From the NCBI RefSeq assembly GCF_030124175.1, contig NZ_JASKMT010000004.1:124001-188000 (forward strand): 64,000 nt of DNA, given 5' to 3'. The position numbers and the translations under genes are program-made. Position 1 is the first letter of the stretch; each line of letters begins with the position of its first letter. Source of the DNA: Streptomyces sp. 549 (GTDB lineage: Bacteria; Actinomycetota; Actinomycetes; Streptomycetales; Streptomycetaceae). Of this stretch, positions 19,729 to 27,806 are shown in pieces. The notes beneath the pieces were generated by a model. That model worked only from the letters and a program-made list of their open reading frames with translations, was not told where the DNA came from and made no database searches.

Positions 19729-21185
19729 CAGATCAGCTCCTTCTTCGCTGGGGACAGGTCGGGCGGGGTGCGCACACCGTGGTGGCGCCGCAGCGCCGAC
19801 AGCGCCGCCAGGTGCCCGCACATGCCGTGCACCGACGGGCCCGGCGGGGTCGACGCCGAGCACAGGTACACGCCGGGCAGCGGCGTGCTGTACGGGTCGA
19901 GGCGCAGGGCCGGGCGGGCCAGCGCCTGCCGCAGGTCCATGGCACCGGCGGCGATGTCGCCGCCCACGTAGTTGGGGTTGTACGCCTCGTACTGGGCGGC
20001 GGACAGGCCGCGGGAGGCGATCACCGTGTCACCGAAACCGGGCGCGTACTGCTCGATACGGCGGCGGATCATGTCCACCGGGTCGCGGGTGTCGCCGTGC
20101 GGGACGTGCGCGTACGCCCACACCGGCCGCCGGCCGCGCACCGCACGCGAGGGGTCGGTGACGGCCGGGTCGACGACCAGGACGAACGGGTCGGCGACGG
20201 CCCGCCCGGCGGCGGTGGCCGTCTCCTGCCGGTGGACGTCCTCCCGGGTGCCGCCGAGATGGACCGTGCCGGCCCGTCCCACCAGCGGGTTCCGCCACGG
20301 CACGGGGCCGTCCACCAGGAAGTCGGCCTTCGCGGCGCCCGGCCCGTAGCGGAAGCGCCGCAGGGCCCGGGCGTACCGGTCGGGCAGCCGTGGACCGGCC
20401 ACCCGCAGCAGCTCCTTGGGGCTGACGTCGAGCAGCACGATCGGCACCGGGCCCAGTTCGGCCAGGTCCTGCACGTGGTGGCCGGTGTGGAACACCCCGC
20501 CGTGCGCGGTGATGTCGGCCGCCAGGGCGTCGGCGATGCGGGCGCTGCCGCCCTCGGGCAGCGGCCAGCCGCTGCTGTGCGCGGTGTGGGCCAGCAGCAT
20601 CGCCACCGCCGACGACGTCAGCGAGGGCAGCCGCCCCACGGCGTGCGCGGCCACCCCGGCCAGCAGGGCCCGTGCCCGCTCCCCGCGGAACGGGGAGCGG
20701 GGCAGGGCGTGGGCCGGGACCCGAGTCGCGAGCAGCAGCGTCGCGAGGGGGTCCCGGGGCAGGGTGCGCTGGTCGGACAGCAGCAGGTCGGTGACGGCCC
20801 GGGAACGGGCGGCGAGCGGGCCCATCAGCCGGGTCCAGCGCCGGCCGTCCGCGCCGAGGTGCTCGGCGGTGCGTTCCAGGCAGCGCCAGGCGGCTGCCGC
20901 GTCGCCGTCCGGCAGCGGGTGCGCGTAGGGCACGTCGGGTTGCAGCAGCCGCACGCCGCGGGCGGGCAGGTCGAACCGGCGGAAGAACGACGAGGCGGCG
21001 GCCATCGGGTGCACGGCGGAGCAGATGTCGTGCGTGACGTCGCGGTCGAACAGCGGGGCGCTGCGCAGCCCGCCGCCGATGGTGTCGGCCTTCTCGTACA
21101 GGGCGACCTTCAGCCCGGCCCGGGCCAGGGTGACGGCGGCGGCCAGCCCGTTCGGGCCGGTGCCGACGACGGCGGCATCCGTCAC
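19728..21185 (-). CDS. Phytoene-desaturase-like FAD-dependent oxidoreductase (linaridin-like cluster)
   Basis: A 485-residue flavoprotein. The N-terminus carries the dinucleotide-binding motif AVVGTGPNGLAAAVTLARAG followed by YEKADTIGGGLRSA, and the C-terminus the second FAD-contact region PGVYLCSASTPPGPSVHGMC. This is the carotenoid-desaturase / NAD(P)- and FAD-dependent oxidoreductase family. Related oxidoreductases are reported in linaridin clusters, where their step is not well understood. The GTG start at 21185 overlaps the stop of the ABC exporter (GTGA) and the stop overlaps the next ATG, so it belongs firmly to the operon. There are no carotenoid genes nearby, which favours a peptide-tailoring role. 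Confidence 0.85.
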   Translation of the reverse strand: MTDAAVVGTGPNGLAAAVTLARAGLKVALYEKADTIGGGLRSAPLFDRDVTHDICSAVHPMAAASSFFRRFDLPARGVRLLQPDVPYAHPLPDGDAAAAWRCLERTAEHLGADGRRWTRLMGPLAARSRAVTDLLLSDQRTLPRDPLATLLLATRVPAHALPRSPFRGERARALLAGVAAHAVGRLPSLTSSAVAMLLAHTAHSSGWPLPEGGSARIADALAADITAHGGVFHTGHHVQDLAELGPVPIVLLDVSPKELLRVAGPRLPDRYARALRRFRYGPGAAKADFLVDGPVPWRNPLVGRAGTVHLGGTREDVHRQETATAAGRAVADPFVLVVDPAVTDPSRAVRGRRPVWAYAHVPHGDTRDPVDMIRRRIEQYAPGFGDTVIASRGLSAAQYEAYNPNYVGGDIAAGAMDLRQALARPALRLDPYSTPLPGVYLCSASTPPGPSVHGMCGHLAALSALRRHHGVRTPPDLSPAKKELI

Positions 21186-22978
21186 GAGGCGGCTCCGGAG
21201 GGCGCCAGCTGGTGGCTGGCGAGGCGCCGGTAGGTGCTGTCGGAGTCCATCAGTTCGGCGTGGGTGCCGCTGGCCCGCAGCCGCCCTTCCTCCACGACGA
21301 GGATGCGGTCCGCGCCGATGGTGGTGGAGATGCGGTGCGCGATGGTCAGCACCTGGCAGCGGGCGCCGATGGTGTCGATGGCGTCCCGCAGGGCGCGTTC
21401 GGAGTCGGAGTCCAGATGCGAGGTCGCCTCGTCGAGCAGCAGCACCGCGGGCCGGGTCAGCAGCGAGCGGGCGATGGCCAGGCGCTGCCGCTGCCCGCCG
21501 GACAACCCGGTGCCGCTCTCGCCGAGTTCGGTGTCCAGGCCGTCGGGCAACGCCTGGACGACATCGGTGAGGTGGGCCGCGGCGAGCGCCTCGCGGATCT
21601 CCTCGTCGGTGGCGTCCGGGCGGGCGTACACCAGGTTGTCGCGCACGGTACCGCGCATCAGCGGCGCCTCCTGCTCGACCAGGCCGATGCGGGACCGCAG
21701 TTCGTCCAGCGGGAGGCGGGCGGCGTCGGCGCCGGAGAGGCGGATGGTGCCGGAGTCGGGGACGAAGAACCGCTCGATCAGCTGGAACAGGGTGGTCTTG
21801 CCCGCGCCGGAGGGGCCGACGACGGCGGTGACGCCGGTGGCGGGCAGCGAGAAGGAGATGCCGTCGACGGCGGGGGCGGCGTCCTCGGTGTAGGAGAACG
21901 TGACGTTGCTGAACTCCACCGCCGGCGCGCCCTCCACGGTCCTGGCACCGGTCGCGGCGGCCTTGGCGGCGGCCTGCGGGTCGGCCGGGCCATCGGGGCC
22001 GGCAGCATTGGCAGCTTCGGCTGCTTCGGCAGGGTCCGCCGGGGTCTCCTGTTCGACGTCCGCGAGGTCCTTGACCCGGTCGATGGCGGCCCGGCCCTGC
22101 TGGAACTCACCCAGCGCCATGAACAGCATCACCAGCGGCGACACCAGGTAGAAGAGGTACATGATGAACGCCGTCAGGTCCTCGATGGGCAGCGCGCCGG
22201 TCGCGGTGCGGGCCATGCCCCAGGCGATGACCACGGCGAGCGACACCTGGGTACCGACGTTCATGGCCGGCATCAGCATCGCCGACAGCCGCGTCACGTG
22301 GATGCCGCTGACGCGGGCCCCGTCGGCGAGCCCGGCGAGGCGCTCGGCCTCGCGCCGCTCGGCGCGGGACGCCTTCACGGTGGTCAGCGCGCCGAGCACC
22401 CGCAGCAGCCCGGAACCGTAGTCGCTGGTGTCCTCGCGGTTCTGCACCGCGGCCCGGCGCACGGCGCGGGCCAGGCCCAGGGCGACGGCGGAGGCGACAC
22501 CGAGGCAGCCGGCGGTGGCCAGCAGCATGCGCCAGTCGATCCAGGCCATGACGGCGATGCAGCCGACGCTGGTGAACCCGGCGGTGATCATCTGCGCGAC
22601 GGAGGAGGACAGCGCGACGCGGGCGATGGAGGTGTCGGCGAGCGTCCGGGTGAAGACGTCGCCGTGCTCCAGCTTGTTGAAGGCCCGGATCTGCGAGTGC
22701 AGCAGGCGCCCGGTGAGCGTGGTGCGCATGTCGAGCACGATGTTCTCGCCGGCGCGCCCGATCAGGTAGAAGTGCACGGCGGCCAGCAGCGCGTCGGCGG
22801 CGAACAGCGCGCCGATCAGCACGATGGGCCACAGCAGGGGCTCGTCGAGCGCGACGGCCTTGATCAGGTCGCCGATGAGCAGCGGCTGCACCAGCGTCGC
22901 GACGGTGCCCAGCAGTCCGAGCAGGGTGCCGGAGCCCAGCAGCAGGCGGTGGCGGCGGACGATCGCGGAGATGTTCAC
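21182..22978 (-). CDS. ABC exporter, fused membrane and ATPase domains (linaridin-like cluster)
   Basis: 598 residues: six membrane segments in the first 310 residues, then the ATPase with Walker A GPSGAGKTT, signature LSGGQRQRLAIARSLL, Walker B VLLLDEATSHLD and IAHRIST. A linker rich in Ala, Pro, Glu and Asp (about residues 305-345) is unusual. No peptidase domain is present. The GTG start at 22978 overlaps the stop of the small membrane protein gene (GTGA) and the stop overlaps the oxidoreductase start. Its place in the operon points to export of the mature peptide. Confidence 0.88.
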   Translation of the reverse strand: MNISAIVRRHRLLLGSGTLLGLLGTVATLVQPLLIGDLIKAVALDEPLLWPIVLIGALFAADALLAAVHFYLIGRAGENIVLDMRTTLTGRLLHSQIRAFNKLEHGDVFTRTLADTSIARVALSSSVAQMITAGFTSVGCIAVMAWIDWRMLLATAGCLGVASAVALGLARAVRRAAVQNREDTSDYGSGLLRVLGALTTVKASRAERREAERLAGLADGARVSGIHVTRLSAMLMPAMNVGTQVSLAVVIAWGMARTATGALPIEDLTAFIMYLFYLVSPLVMLFMALGEFQQGRAAIDRVKDLADVEQETPADPAEAAEAANAAGPDGPADPQAAAKAAATGARTVEGAPAVEFSNVTFSYTEDAAPAVDGISFSLPATGVTAVVGPSGAGKTTLFQLIERFFVPDSGTIRLSGADAARLPLDELRSRIGLVEQEAPLMRGTVRDNLVYARPDATDEEIREALAAAHLTDVVQALPDGLDTELGESGTGLSGGQRQRLAIARSLLTRPAVLLLDEATSHLDSDSERALRDAIDTIGARCQVLTIAHRISTTIGADRILVVEEGRLRASGTHAELMDSDSTYRRLASHQLAPSGAAS

Positions 22979-23154
22979 TGGTCACCCTTACCGAGGAAGA
23001 GCGACATCATCGCGGCGATGATCGCGGCGAAGACGAGGCTCTTGACCCACGCGTCGCGGGTGAGGTCACCGCCGTCGCGGAACATCACCAGCATGGCCGG
23101 TAGGACGAAGACGAACGTGGCGGCGAACCACCCTGCGCGACTGGCTGTCAGCAC
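22975..23154 (-). CDS. 59-aa membrane protein
   Basis: A short protein with two membrane segments (WFAATFVFVLPAMLVMF and SLVFAAIIAAMMSLFL) separated by a charged turn. The GTG at 23154 has a perfect AGGAGG seven bases upstream. Its stop overlaps the start of the ABC exporter. Small hydrophobic proteins of this kind accompany linaridin biosynthetic enzymes (compare the small CypL-type proteins), but I cannot establish homology by eye; a transporter partner or immunity role is equally possible. Confidence 0.7.
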   Translation of the reverse strand: MLTASRAGWFAATFVFVLPAMLVMFRDGGDLTRDAWVKSLVFAAIIAAMMSLFLGKGDQ

Positions 23155-23314
23155 TTCCGGACCTCCTGCTTGGCTTGCGTGGCGCCGGACCTGTGGCGCT
23201 CCCTGCGTGGTGTGCGCGTGCCTGCCGGGCACGCGGGTGTGCGGTGTCGGTGGCGGGCGTGGACGGGCGGTGGTGCCGGCTCCGTCCCGGAGGGAGCGGG
23301 ACGGAGCCGGGTGG

Positions 23315-24034
23315 TCAGGCGGTGCTGCGGACCGTGTACCAGTCGTAGGGCTGGAGGCCTTCGGCCGGACGCACCTCGTCGACGGCGAACCCGGCCTGCT
23401 TCAGGCACGCTTCGACCTCGTCGCGCTCGATGAGCAGCACGCTCTCCCCGAACTCCACCGGCGGCCTGCCGTCCTCGTCGACGCGGGTGCCCATGGTGAG
23501 CACGTCGCGGTCGTCGAGGGTGACGGTGAACGTGGTGGTGCCGCCGTGGTGCGGAGTGGGCACGGTCAGGACGTGCTGGGCGACGAGCGGCCGGTAGGCG
23601 CTGGTGGCGTAGTACTCCAGGCACAGCACGCCGCCGGGGGCGAGTACCTCCCGGACGTGGGTGAGGGCCGACGTCAGCTCCTCCCGGGTGCCCACGCAGG
23701 CCAGTGAGCCCATCGTGGAGTACGCCGCGTCGAACGGCCCGTCCACGGGCAGCGGCCGGCGGAAGTCCGCCTGGACGAGCGCCACGTTGCCCGGTACCGC
23801 CTTCGCCCGGAACTCGTCGAGCATCGGCGCCGAGTTGTCGATGCCGACCAGTTCGGCGGCGAGCGCCGCCACGGGGACGGCGATGCGGCCGGTGCCGACG
23901 CCGACCTCCAGCACCCGGGCCCCGGTGACGTGGGGTCGCAGCAGCTCCACCGCGTCCTCGGCGGGCATCGCGGGTGCGATCAGCGAGTCGTAGACCGACG
24001 CCACCTCGGTGCCGTACTGCACGTCGCCCGTCAC
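23315..24034 (-). CDS. SAM-dependent methyltransferase (candidate LinM-type N-methyltransferase)
   Basis: A 239-residue class I methyltransferase: VLEVGVGTGRIAVPVAALA (SAM-binding motif I), VGIDNSAPMLDEF, VALVQADFRRPLP and LAPGGVLCLEYY. In linaridins a methyltransferase of this class puts two methyl groups on the N-terminal alpha-amino group of the mature peptide. Both precursors here would begin with Ala after cleavage at M|ATP, as in cypemycin, so this role fits but is inferred. The GTG at 24034 overlaps the upstream stop (GTGA). It is followed by a 160-base gap, the largest inside the enzyme part of the operon. Confidence 0.87.
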   Translation of the reverse strand: MTGDVQYGTEVASVYDSLIAPAMPAEDAVELLRPHVTGARVLEVGVGTGRIAVPVAALAAELVGIDNSAPMLDEFRAKAVPGNVALVQADFRRPLPVDGPFDAAYSTMGSLACVGTREELTSALTHVREVLAPGGVLCLEYYATSAYRPLVAQHVLTVPTPHHGGTTTFTVTLDDRDVLTMGTRVDEDGRPPVEFGESVLLIERDEVEACLKQAGFAVDEVRPAEGLQPYDWYTVRSTA

Positions 24035-24585
24035 GGGTTCACCTCTTCGTATTCGAAGACCAGGTCGTACTTGGGGTCCTCGCTGTGGTCGTAACCGGAG
24101 TAGCGCACCAGCAGCACCTGGAACAGCGGGTAGCCGGGTTCCGGGGTGAGCCGCTGCCGGACGAAGTCGTTGATGAGCCGGTACGCGGACTGCTTGGCCT
24201 CCTGGTGCAGCGGCGTCATCGCGCCCGGGTTGTGCACCAGCGTCGAGGCCACGTCGAAGATGGCCTTCTCGATGCGGCGGCCGGGGAACCAGAAGGCGTG
24301 GATCATCCGGCGCGGCGCGATGGCGTACACCTCGCGCCACTCGGTGTGCCGCGTCTTGTCCGCGGACGCCAGCCGGTACAGGAAGTGCTGGTCCTCGACC
24401 GCCGGATTGGGCGCGAAGAAGCGCCAGTTGGGGATGAGGATGCCGGTGCCGGTCTTGTCGGTGCTGCGGACCTTGTCAAAACCCCGGTCGGGGTGCTGGC
24501 CCAGCACCGAGGCCACGAACCAGCCGGCCAGGATCGCCGGCACGGCCCGTTCCATCACCGCGGTGGTCGTTGTCCTGGCGCTCAC
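24031..24585 (-). CDS. Membrane-anchored protein of unknown function (linaridin-like cluster)
   Basis: 184 residues. There is one N-terminal membrane segment (RAVPAILAGWFVASVLGQ) and then a soluble domain with NWRFFAPNPAVEDQHFLYR, REVYAIAPRRMIHAFWFPGR and a C-terminal strand-rich part ending YDLVFEYEEV. I recall similar sequences next to HTTM-type membrane proteins but have no biochemical role to offer. GTG at 24585 overlaps the hydrolase stop and the gene's own stop overlaps the methyltransferase start. Its conserved placement between the hydrolase and methyltransferase suggests a core biosynthetic subunit. Confidence 0.7.
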   Translation of the reverse strand: MSARTTTTAVMERAVPAILAGWFVASVLGQHPDRGFDKVRSTDKTGTGILIPNWRFFAPNPAVEDQHFLYRLASADKTRHTEWREVYAIAPRRMIHAFWFPGRRIEKAIFDVASTLVHNPGAMTPLHQEAKQSAYRLINDFVRQRLTPEPGYPLFQVLLVRYSGYDHSEDPKYDLVFEYEEVNP

Positions 24586-25649
24586 GCCGCCTCCCCCTGC
24601 TTCTCCGGTTCCAGGTCCCGCCGCGCCCCCGCACCGGCGGGTTCCGCTCCCTGCTGCTGCCGGGTGCGCCCGAAGTGGGCGACCGCGTCGGTGACCACCT
24701 GTTCGATCGCCGTGGTGGCCGGCGGGGCGTGCTCCACACCGCCGATGACCGACAGGTGGCTGGAGCCGGACACGGTGTCGATCCGACCGCCGCTGCCCGA
24801 CGACAGGTACTCCTCGTACAGGTCGCGGTGTTCGGGTGTGCCCTGCAGGGTCGACTCCGCCGCGACGACCGAGACAGGCACGTCGAGGCGGTCCAGCGGA
24901 CGGCCCCCGTCGAGCATGAACGCGTAGGTGTAGTCCCACTCGCGGCGCGCGGTGCGCCAGGTGGACGTGGCCGAGCCCTCCAGTCGCAGGGTCCGGTAGT
25001 AGGGGCTGCCCTCGGCGTAGGCGAACAGCCCCTTCTTGTCGAGCAGCAGCCCGGCGCCGAGCACCGCCGACACCGGCCCGAGCTTCATCGTCAGGTTCAC
25101 CCCGCGCGAGCCCTCCCGCTGCTGCCGGGAGTGGAGCAGTTCCCGGGGGTGGGTGGGGTCGACGAGCGCCACGCCGTGCACCCGCTCCGGGAGTGCGGCG
25201 GCTGTGCGGTGCACGAGGTAGCCGCCGAGGGAGTGCCCGACCAGCACGCAGGGCGAGCCGGGCTCGACGGCCTCGGTGACGATCTCCGCCAGGTCGCTGA
25301 CGGACTCGTTCAGCGAGTAGTCCTCGGGGCAGCGGCGCAGCGAACTGCGGTATCCGGCACGGTCGGTGAGCACGACGGTGATCGTCGGGTCGAGGTGGTC
25401 GGCGACCAGCAGCCACGCGGCGGAGGTGTTCATCAGCCCGGCCTCGAACACCGCCGTCGGCCCGCCGGGGGCGCCGCGGCGCACGTGGTAGGTGACGATG
25501 TTGCCGTTCTGGCAGCGCAGCCGGCGCTGCTCGAAGCCGGTGTGGCCGGCGCGGCAGCTGAGCGTCGCGTACGTCTGGTGGGCGAGGCCGGCGGCCAGGC
25601 AGGCGGCGAGGCCGGCCTTGGTCAGTGCCGGGAACGTCCAGGTGTTCAT
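24582..25649 (-). CDS. Membrane-anchored alpha/beta hydrolase (linaridin-like cluster)
   Basis: 355 residues. After an N-terminal hydrophobic segment (LTKAGLAACLAAGLAHQTYA) comes an alpha/beta hydrolase fold: the oxyanion region, the nucleophile elbow LVGHSLGGYLVH with Ser, ALVDPTHPRELL and the C-terminal His in SGSSHLSVIGG. In linaridin clusters an alpha/beta-hydrolase-like protein (fused in CypH, separate in type-B clusters) is part of the membrane complex linked to dehydration and epimerisation of the precursor. I assign it to that group by context. The ATG at 25649 overlaps the upstream stop (ATGA). Confidence 0.82.
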   Translation of the reverse strand: MNTWTFPALTKAGLAACLAAGLAHQTYATLSCRAGHTGFEQRRLRCQNGNIVTYHVRRGAPGGPTAVFEAGLMNTSAAWLLVADHLDPTITVVLTDRAGYRSSLRRCPEDYSLNESVSDLAEIVTEAVEPGSPCVLVGHSLGGYLVHRTAAALPERVHGVALVDPTHPRELLHSRQQREGSRGVNLTMKLGPVSAVLGAGLLLDKKGLFAYAEGSPYYRTLRLEGSATSTWRTARREWDYTYAFMLDGGRPLDRLDVPVSVVAAESTLQGTPEHRDLYEEYLSSGSGGRIDTVSGSSHLSVIGGVEHAPPATTAIEQVVTDAVAHFGRTRQQQGAEPAGAGARRDLEPEKQGEAA

Positions 25650-26482
25650 GCTGCCTCCCCGGTGCCCTTGGCGAGTGCCCGCACGGACGGATAGGTGGAG
25701 ACGAACGCCCAGGCGAAGCGGGACAGTCCCATGAAGCGGGCGTTGGCCAGGTGGAAGCCGCCCATGACGAGCAGCCCGGCGTCGATGTACCTGCCCTTCT
25801 TCAGGAGCAGCAGCGGGAAGCCGCACTCCAGGGCGAGCACGACGTGGCACAGGGCGCGCGAGGCGGCCGGGTACCGGTCGAGCTGCTGGAAGAACCACTC
25901 GTCGCCGTAGGTCTGGGTGCGCATGATCTTGGCGAGGGCGTCGCCGGACCGCCACGCGTCGCCTGGCAGCTTGGCCCAGCCCGAGGCCCCGTAGGACAGC
26001 ACGGTCTGCGCGCCGATGAAGTGCACGGCGGCGTTGCGGGTGGCGTCGGTCCCGCCGGCCCGGCCCAGTGCGGCGGCGGTCTGCACCAGGAAGGAGACCT
26101 GGTCCGAGCCGTCGGTGCCGAACAGGTGCCGCGGGTAGATGAGGATCTGGCTGCCGGCCAGGTAGGCGTTGGCGGCCATGCGCACGGTGTTGTTCCGGAC
26201 CGGTGAGATGAGCACCGCGGCGGCCAGCGCACGCGAGGCGTGCAGCGCCTGGGTGACCGGCTCGCGGGCGACGAAGTCCTTGAGTCTCTGCACCGCCTCG
26301 GTCTTCGCCGGGACCTGTGCGCGGGTGTGGGTCCAGTCGTTGAGGCCGCCCGGCTCTCGGTCCTTCCCGCGGACCATGTACTCGAGGCTGGACAGCAGGT
26401 GGGTGGCGGCGGAGAGCCGCTCGGCCGTGGCAAGCGGTCTGGCGCACGCGGAGTCAGCGGCCCTGCGAAGACGTGACAGCAT
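25646..26482 (-). CDS. HTTM-like multi-pass membrane protein (linaridin-like cluster)
   Basis: 278 residues with several hydrophobic helices (ALAAAVLISPVRNN, ALCHVVLALECGFPLLLL, GLLVMGGFHLANARFMG) and the stretch TVLSYGASGWAKLPGDAWRS, which resembles the HTTM / vitamin-K-carboxylase-like membrane family. Together with the next gene it could form the split LinE/LinG-like membrane pair of type-B linaridin systems. It follows the second precursor gene after 84 bases and is the first enzyme gene of the chain. The start at 26482 gives MLSRLRRAADSACAR. Confidence 0.75.
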   Translation of the reverse strand: MLSRLRRAADSACARPLATAERLSAATHLLSSLEYMVRGKDREPGGLNDWTHTRAQVPAKTEAVQRLKDFVAREPVTQALHASRALAAAVLISPVRNNTVRMAANAYLAGSQILIYPRHLFGTDGSDQVSFLVQTAAALGRAGGTDATRNAAVHFIGAQTVLSYGASGWAKLPGDAWRSGDALAKIMRTQTYGDEWFFQQLDRYPAASRALCHVVLALECGFPLLLLKKGRYIDAGLLVMGGFHLANARFMGLSRFAWAFVSTYPSVRALAKGTGEAA

Positions 26483-26524
26483 GATCGGTTTCCTGGTCGC
26501 AGAAGTGGCGTGGGAGGGAGGAGA

Positions 26525-26558
26525 GGCGGGGAGCCCCGTCGTGCCGGAACTCCCCGCC
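26525..26558 (-). terminator. Weak hairpin after the second precursor gene
   Basis: 8-bp arms (26525-26532 with 26551-26558) directly after the precursor stop; it may limit read-through into the enzyme genes or protect the precursor message. It is less convincing than the hairpin after the first precursor. Confidence 0.4.
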
Positions 26559-26566
26559 GTGCCCGA

Positions 26567-26746
26567 CTACTTCTGGGCGGTCTTGACCGCGACGCCGACA
26601 CCGGCGGCACCGGTGAGGATGGCGCTGGCCTTGGCGCCGGCCACCACACCGGCGACGAACGCGGCCGGGGTGGCCATCACGGGGGCGACGGGACCCTCGG
26701 ACGCCTGACCGGCGCCGGCGTTGACCTTCTCGATGAGCACGGACAT
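26567..26746 (-). CDS. Linaridin-like precursor peptide 2
   Basis: A 59-residue peptide that is too hydrophobic for an ordinary cytosolic protein. The leader of about 24 residues (MSVLIEKVNAGAGQASEG, then PVAPVM) is followed by a 35-residue core starting ATPAAFVAGVVAGAKASAIL and ending KTAQK. APVMATPA fits the PxxxTP boundary motif of linaridin precursors; in cypemycin the core also begins ATP. Only four Ser/Thr are in the core and there is no Cys, unlike cypemycin. GGAGG precedes the ATG at 26746. It shares KVN, APVMATPA and KTA with the first precursor, so the two are paralogues. Confidence 0.78.
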   Translation of the reverse strand: MSVLIEKVNAGAGQASEGPVAPVMATPAAFVAGVVAGAKASAILTGAAGVGVAVKTAQK

Positions 26747-26935
26747 GGTGTTTCCTCCGTTTGTCTGCTATAGCGGACGGTGCATGGTCCTGGCGGGCGG
26801 GCATCGCCCCCCGGGAACCGGCCCTGGGACGGCTTCTCCTCACGACCGGGTGGACGTCGGCGGCTGCAACCGCCGGGATACGGCCAGCCGGCCCCGGTGA
26901 GCGGCCTCAGGGCTTCCTGCTGGGGTCGGTGACCT

Positions 26936-26966
26936 CGTGGGCCCCGCTCACAGGACGGGGCCCACG
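26936..26966 (-). terminator. Hairpin between the two precursor genes
   Basis: Perfect 11-bp GC-rich inverted repeat (26936-26946 with 26956-26966) starting 23 bases after the stop of the first precursor gene. It probably acts as a partial terminator that makes the first precursor the most abundant transcript. Confidence 0.65.
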
Positions 26967-26988
26967 GGGGTGGGGACGAGGTACGGGA

Positions 26989-27189
26989 TCAGCCGGTGGC
27001 GGTCTTGTACGCCACGTAGGCCGCACCGGTCACCGCGCCGGCGCCGACGACGGCACCCGCGGCCTTGGCGATCACGGGGGTCGCGATCAGGGCCGGGGTG
27101 GCCATGACCGGAGCCGCGCCGCCGACGGCGGAGCCCGCCTCCAGGGTTCCCGTCAGAGACGCGTCGGAATTCACCTTCTGCATCAGCAT
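26989..27189 (-). CDS. Linaridin-like precursor peptide 1
   Basis: A 66-residue peptide: a 29-residue leader (MLMQKVNSDASLTGTLEAGS, then AVGGAAPVM) and a 37-residue core starting ATPALIATPVIAKAAGAVVG and ending YKTATG. The PVMATP sequence is the PxxxTP type found at linaridin leader/core junctions. The core holds five Thr and no Cys or Ser; a second ATP lies six residues in. AAAGGAGAG precedes the ATG at 27189; another in-frame ATG two codons later is possible. It is the first gene of an operon that runs to 19072. Confidence 0.78.
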   Translation of the reverse strand: MLMQKVNSDASLTGTLEAGSAVGGAAPVMATPALIATPVIAKAAGAVVGAGAVTGAAYVAYKTATG

Positions 27190-27806
27190 GAGTTCTCTCC
27201 TTTCGTATCGCTTTTGGACATGGGCCATCCCGCCGCCCACTTCGTTGAAAAACGAACAGCGGGAAGTCTTTTTCGGGATCGGTCGCTTTCCCAGAAACCT
27301 GGGGTCCATGCCGGGAAATTCACTCGTCGGATATCAGGCGGTTTTGGCGGGCACACGGCGCATCACCGCCGGCACATGGCTTCGCACACAGCCGGGCTCG
27401 TCACGGTTCAGGGCGCGACGACCCTCTGATTCCAGAACACAGGCGCAGCGGGCACCACGGCTCCGCGCACACCTCAGTTAATTCCCCGTTCACCCCGTTT
27501 CCCCGTTAGCGCGCCGGTCAGGCCGCGCAACACGTAAGCTACCCGGGCCACTTGGGAGGGTCAAGGCCGTCCTTTGACCGAGAAAACCTGCCCTCTACAT
27601 ACGGTACCGATGATGCACGGATGTCCGGATTCGCCGCGGTGGAATTTCGCGTGATGCCCGAAACGGGAATCCTCAAGCAAACCTCAGATAAACGCGACCG
27701 AGGCGTATACACACAGCTCAGCACCCGGAATTCCCGCGTCCACTTCCCCATTGACCTGTGAATCGTGGCAGGATCGCAGAAGCCGTCCCGCTCCGAGGAA
27801 GGACCT
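27190..27806. promoter_or_regulatory. Divergent promoter region of the linaridin-like cluster
   Basis: 617 bases without a convincing gene, lying between the precursor operon (leftward) and the two-gene ABC-2 transporter (rightward). It is less GC-rich around 27210-27300 and 27590-27770. I see no clear regulator gene and no strong operator palindrome; regulation must come from elsewhere. Confidence 0.55.

Noticed and set aside
26567..27189. Daptide-type reading of the two small peptide genes
   Set aside because: Daptide clusters need an aminotransferase and an alcohol-dehydrogenase-like decarboxylase, neither of which is present; the PVMATP motif and gene set fit linaridins better.
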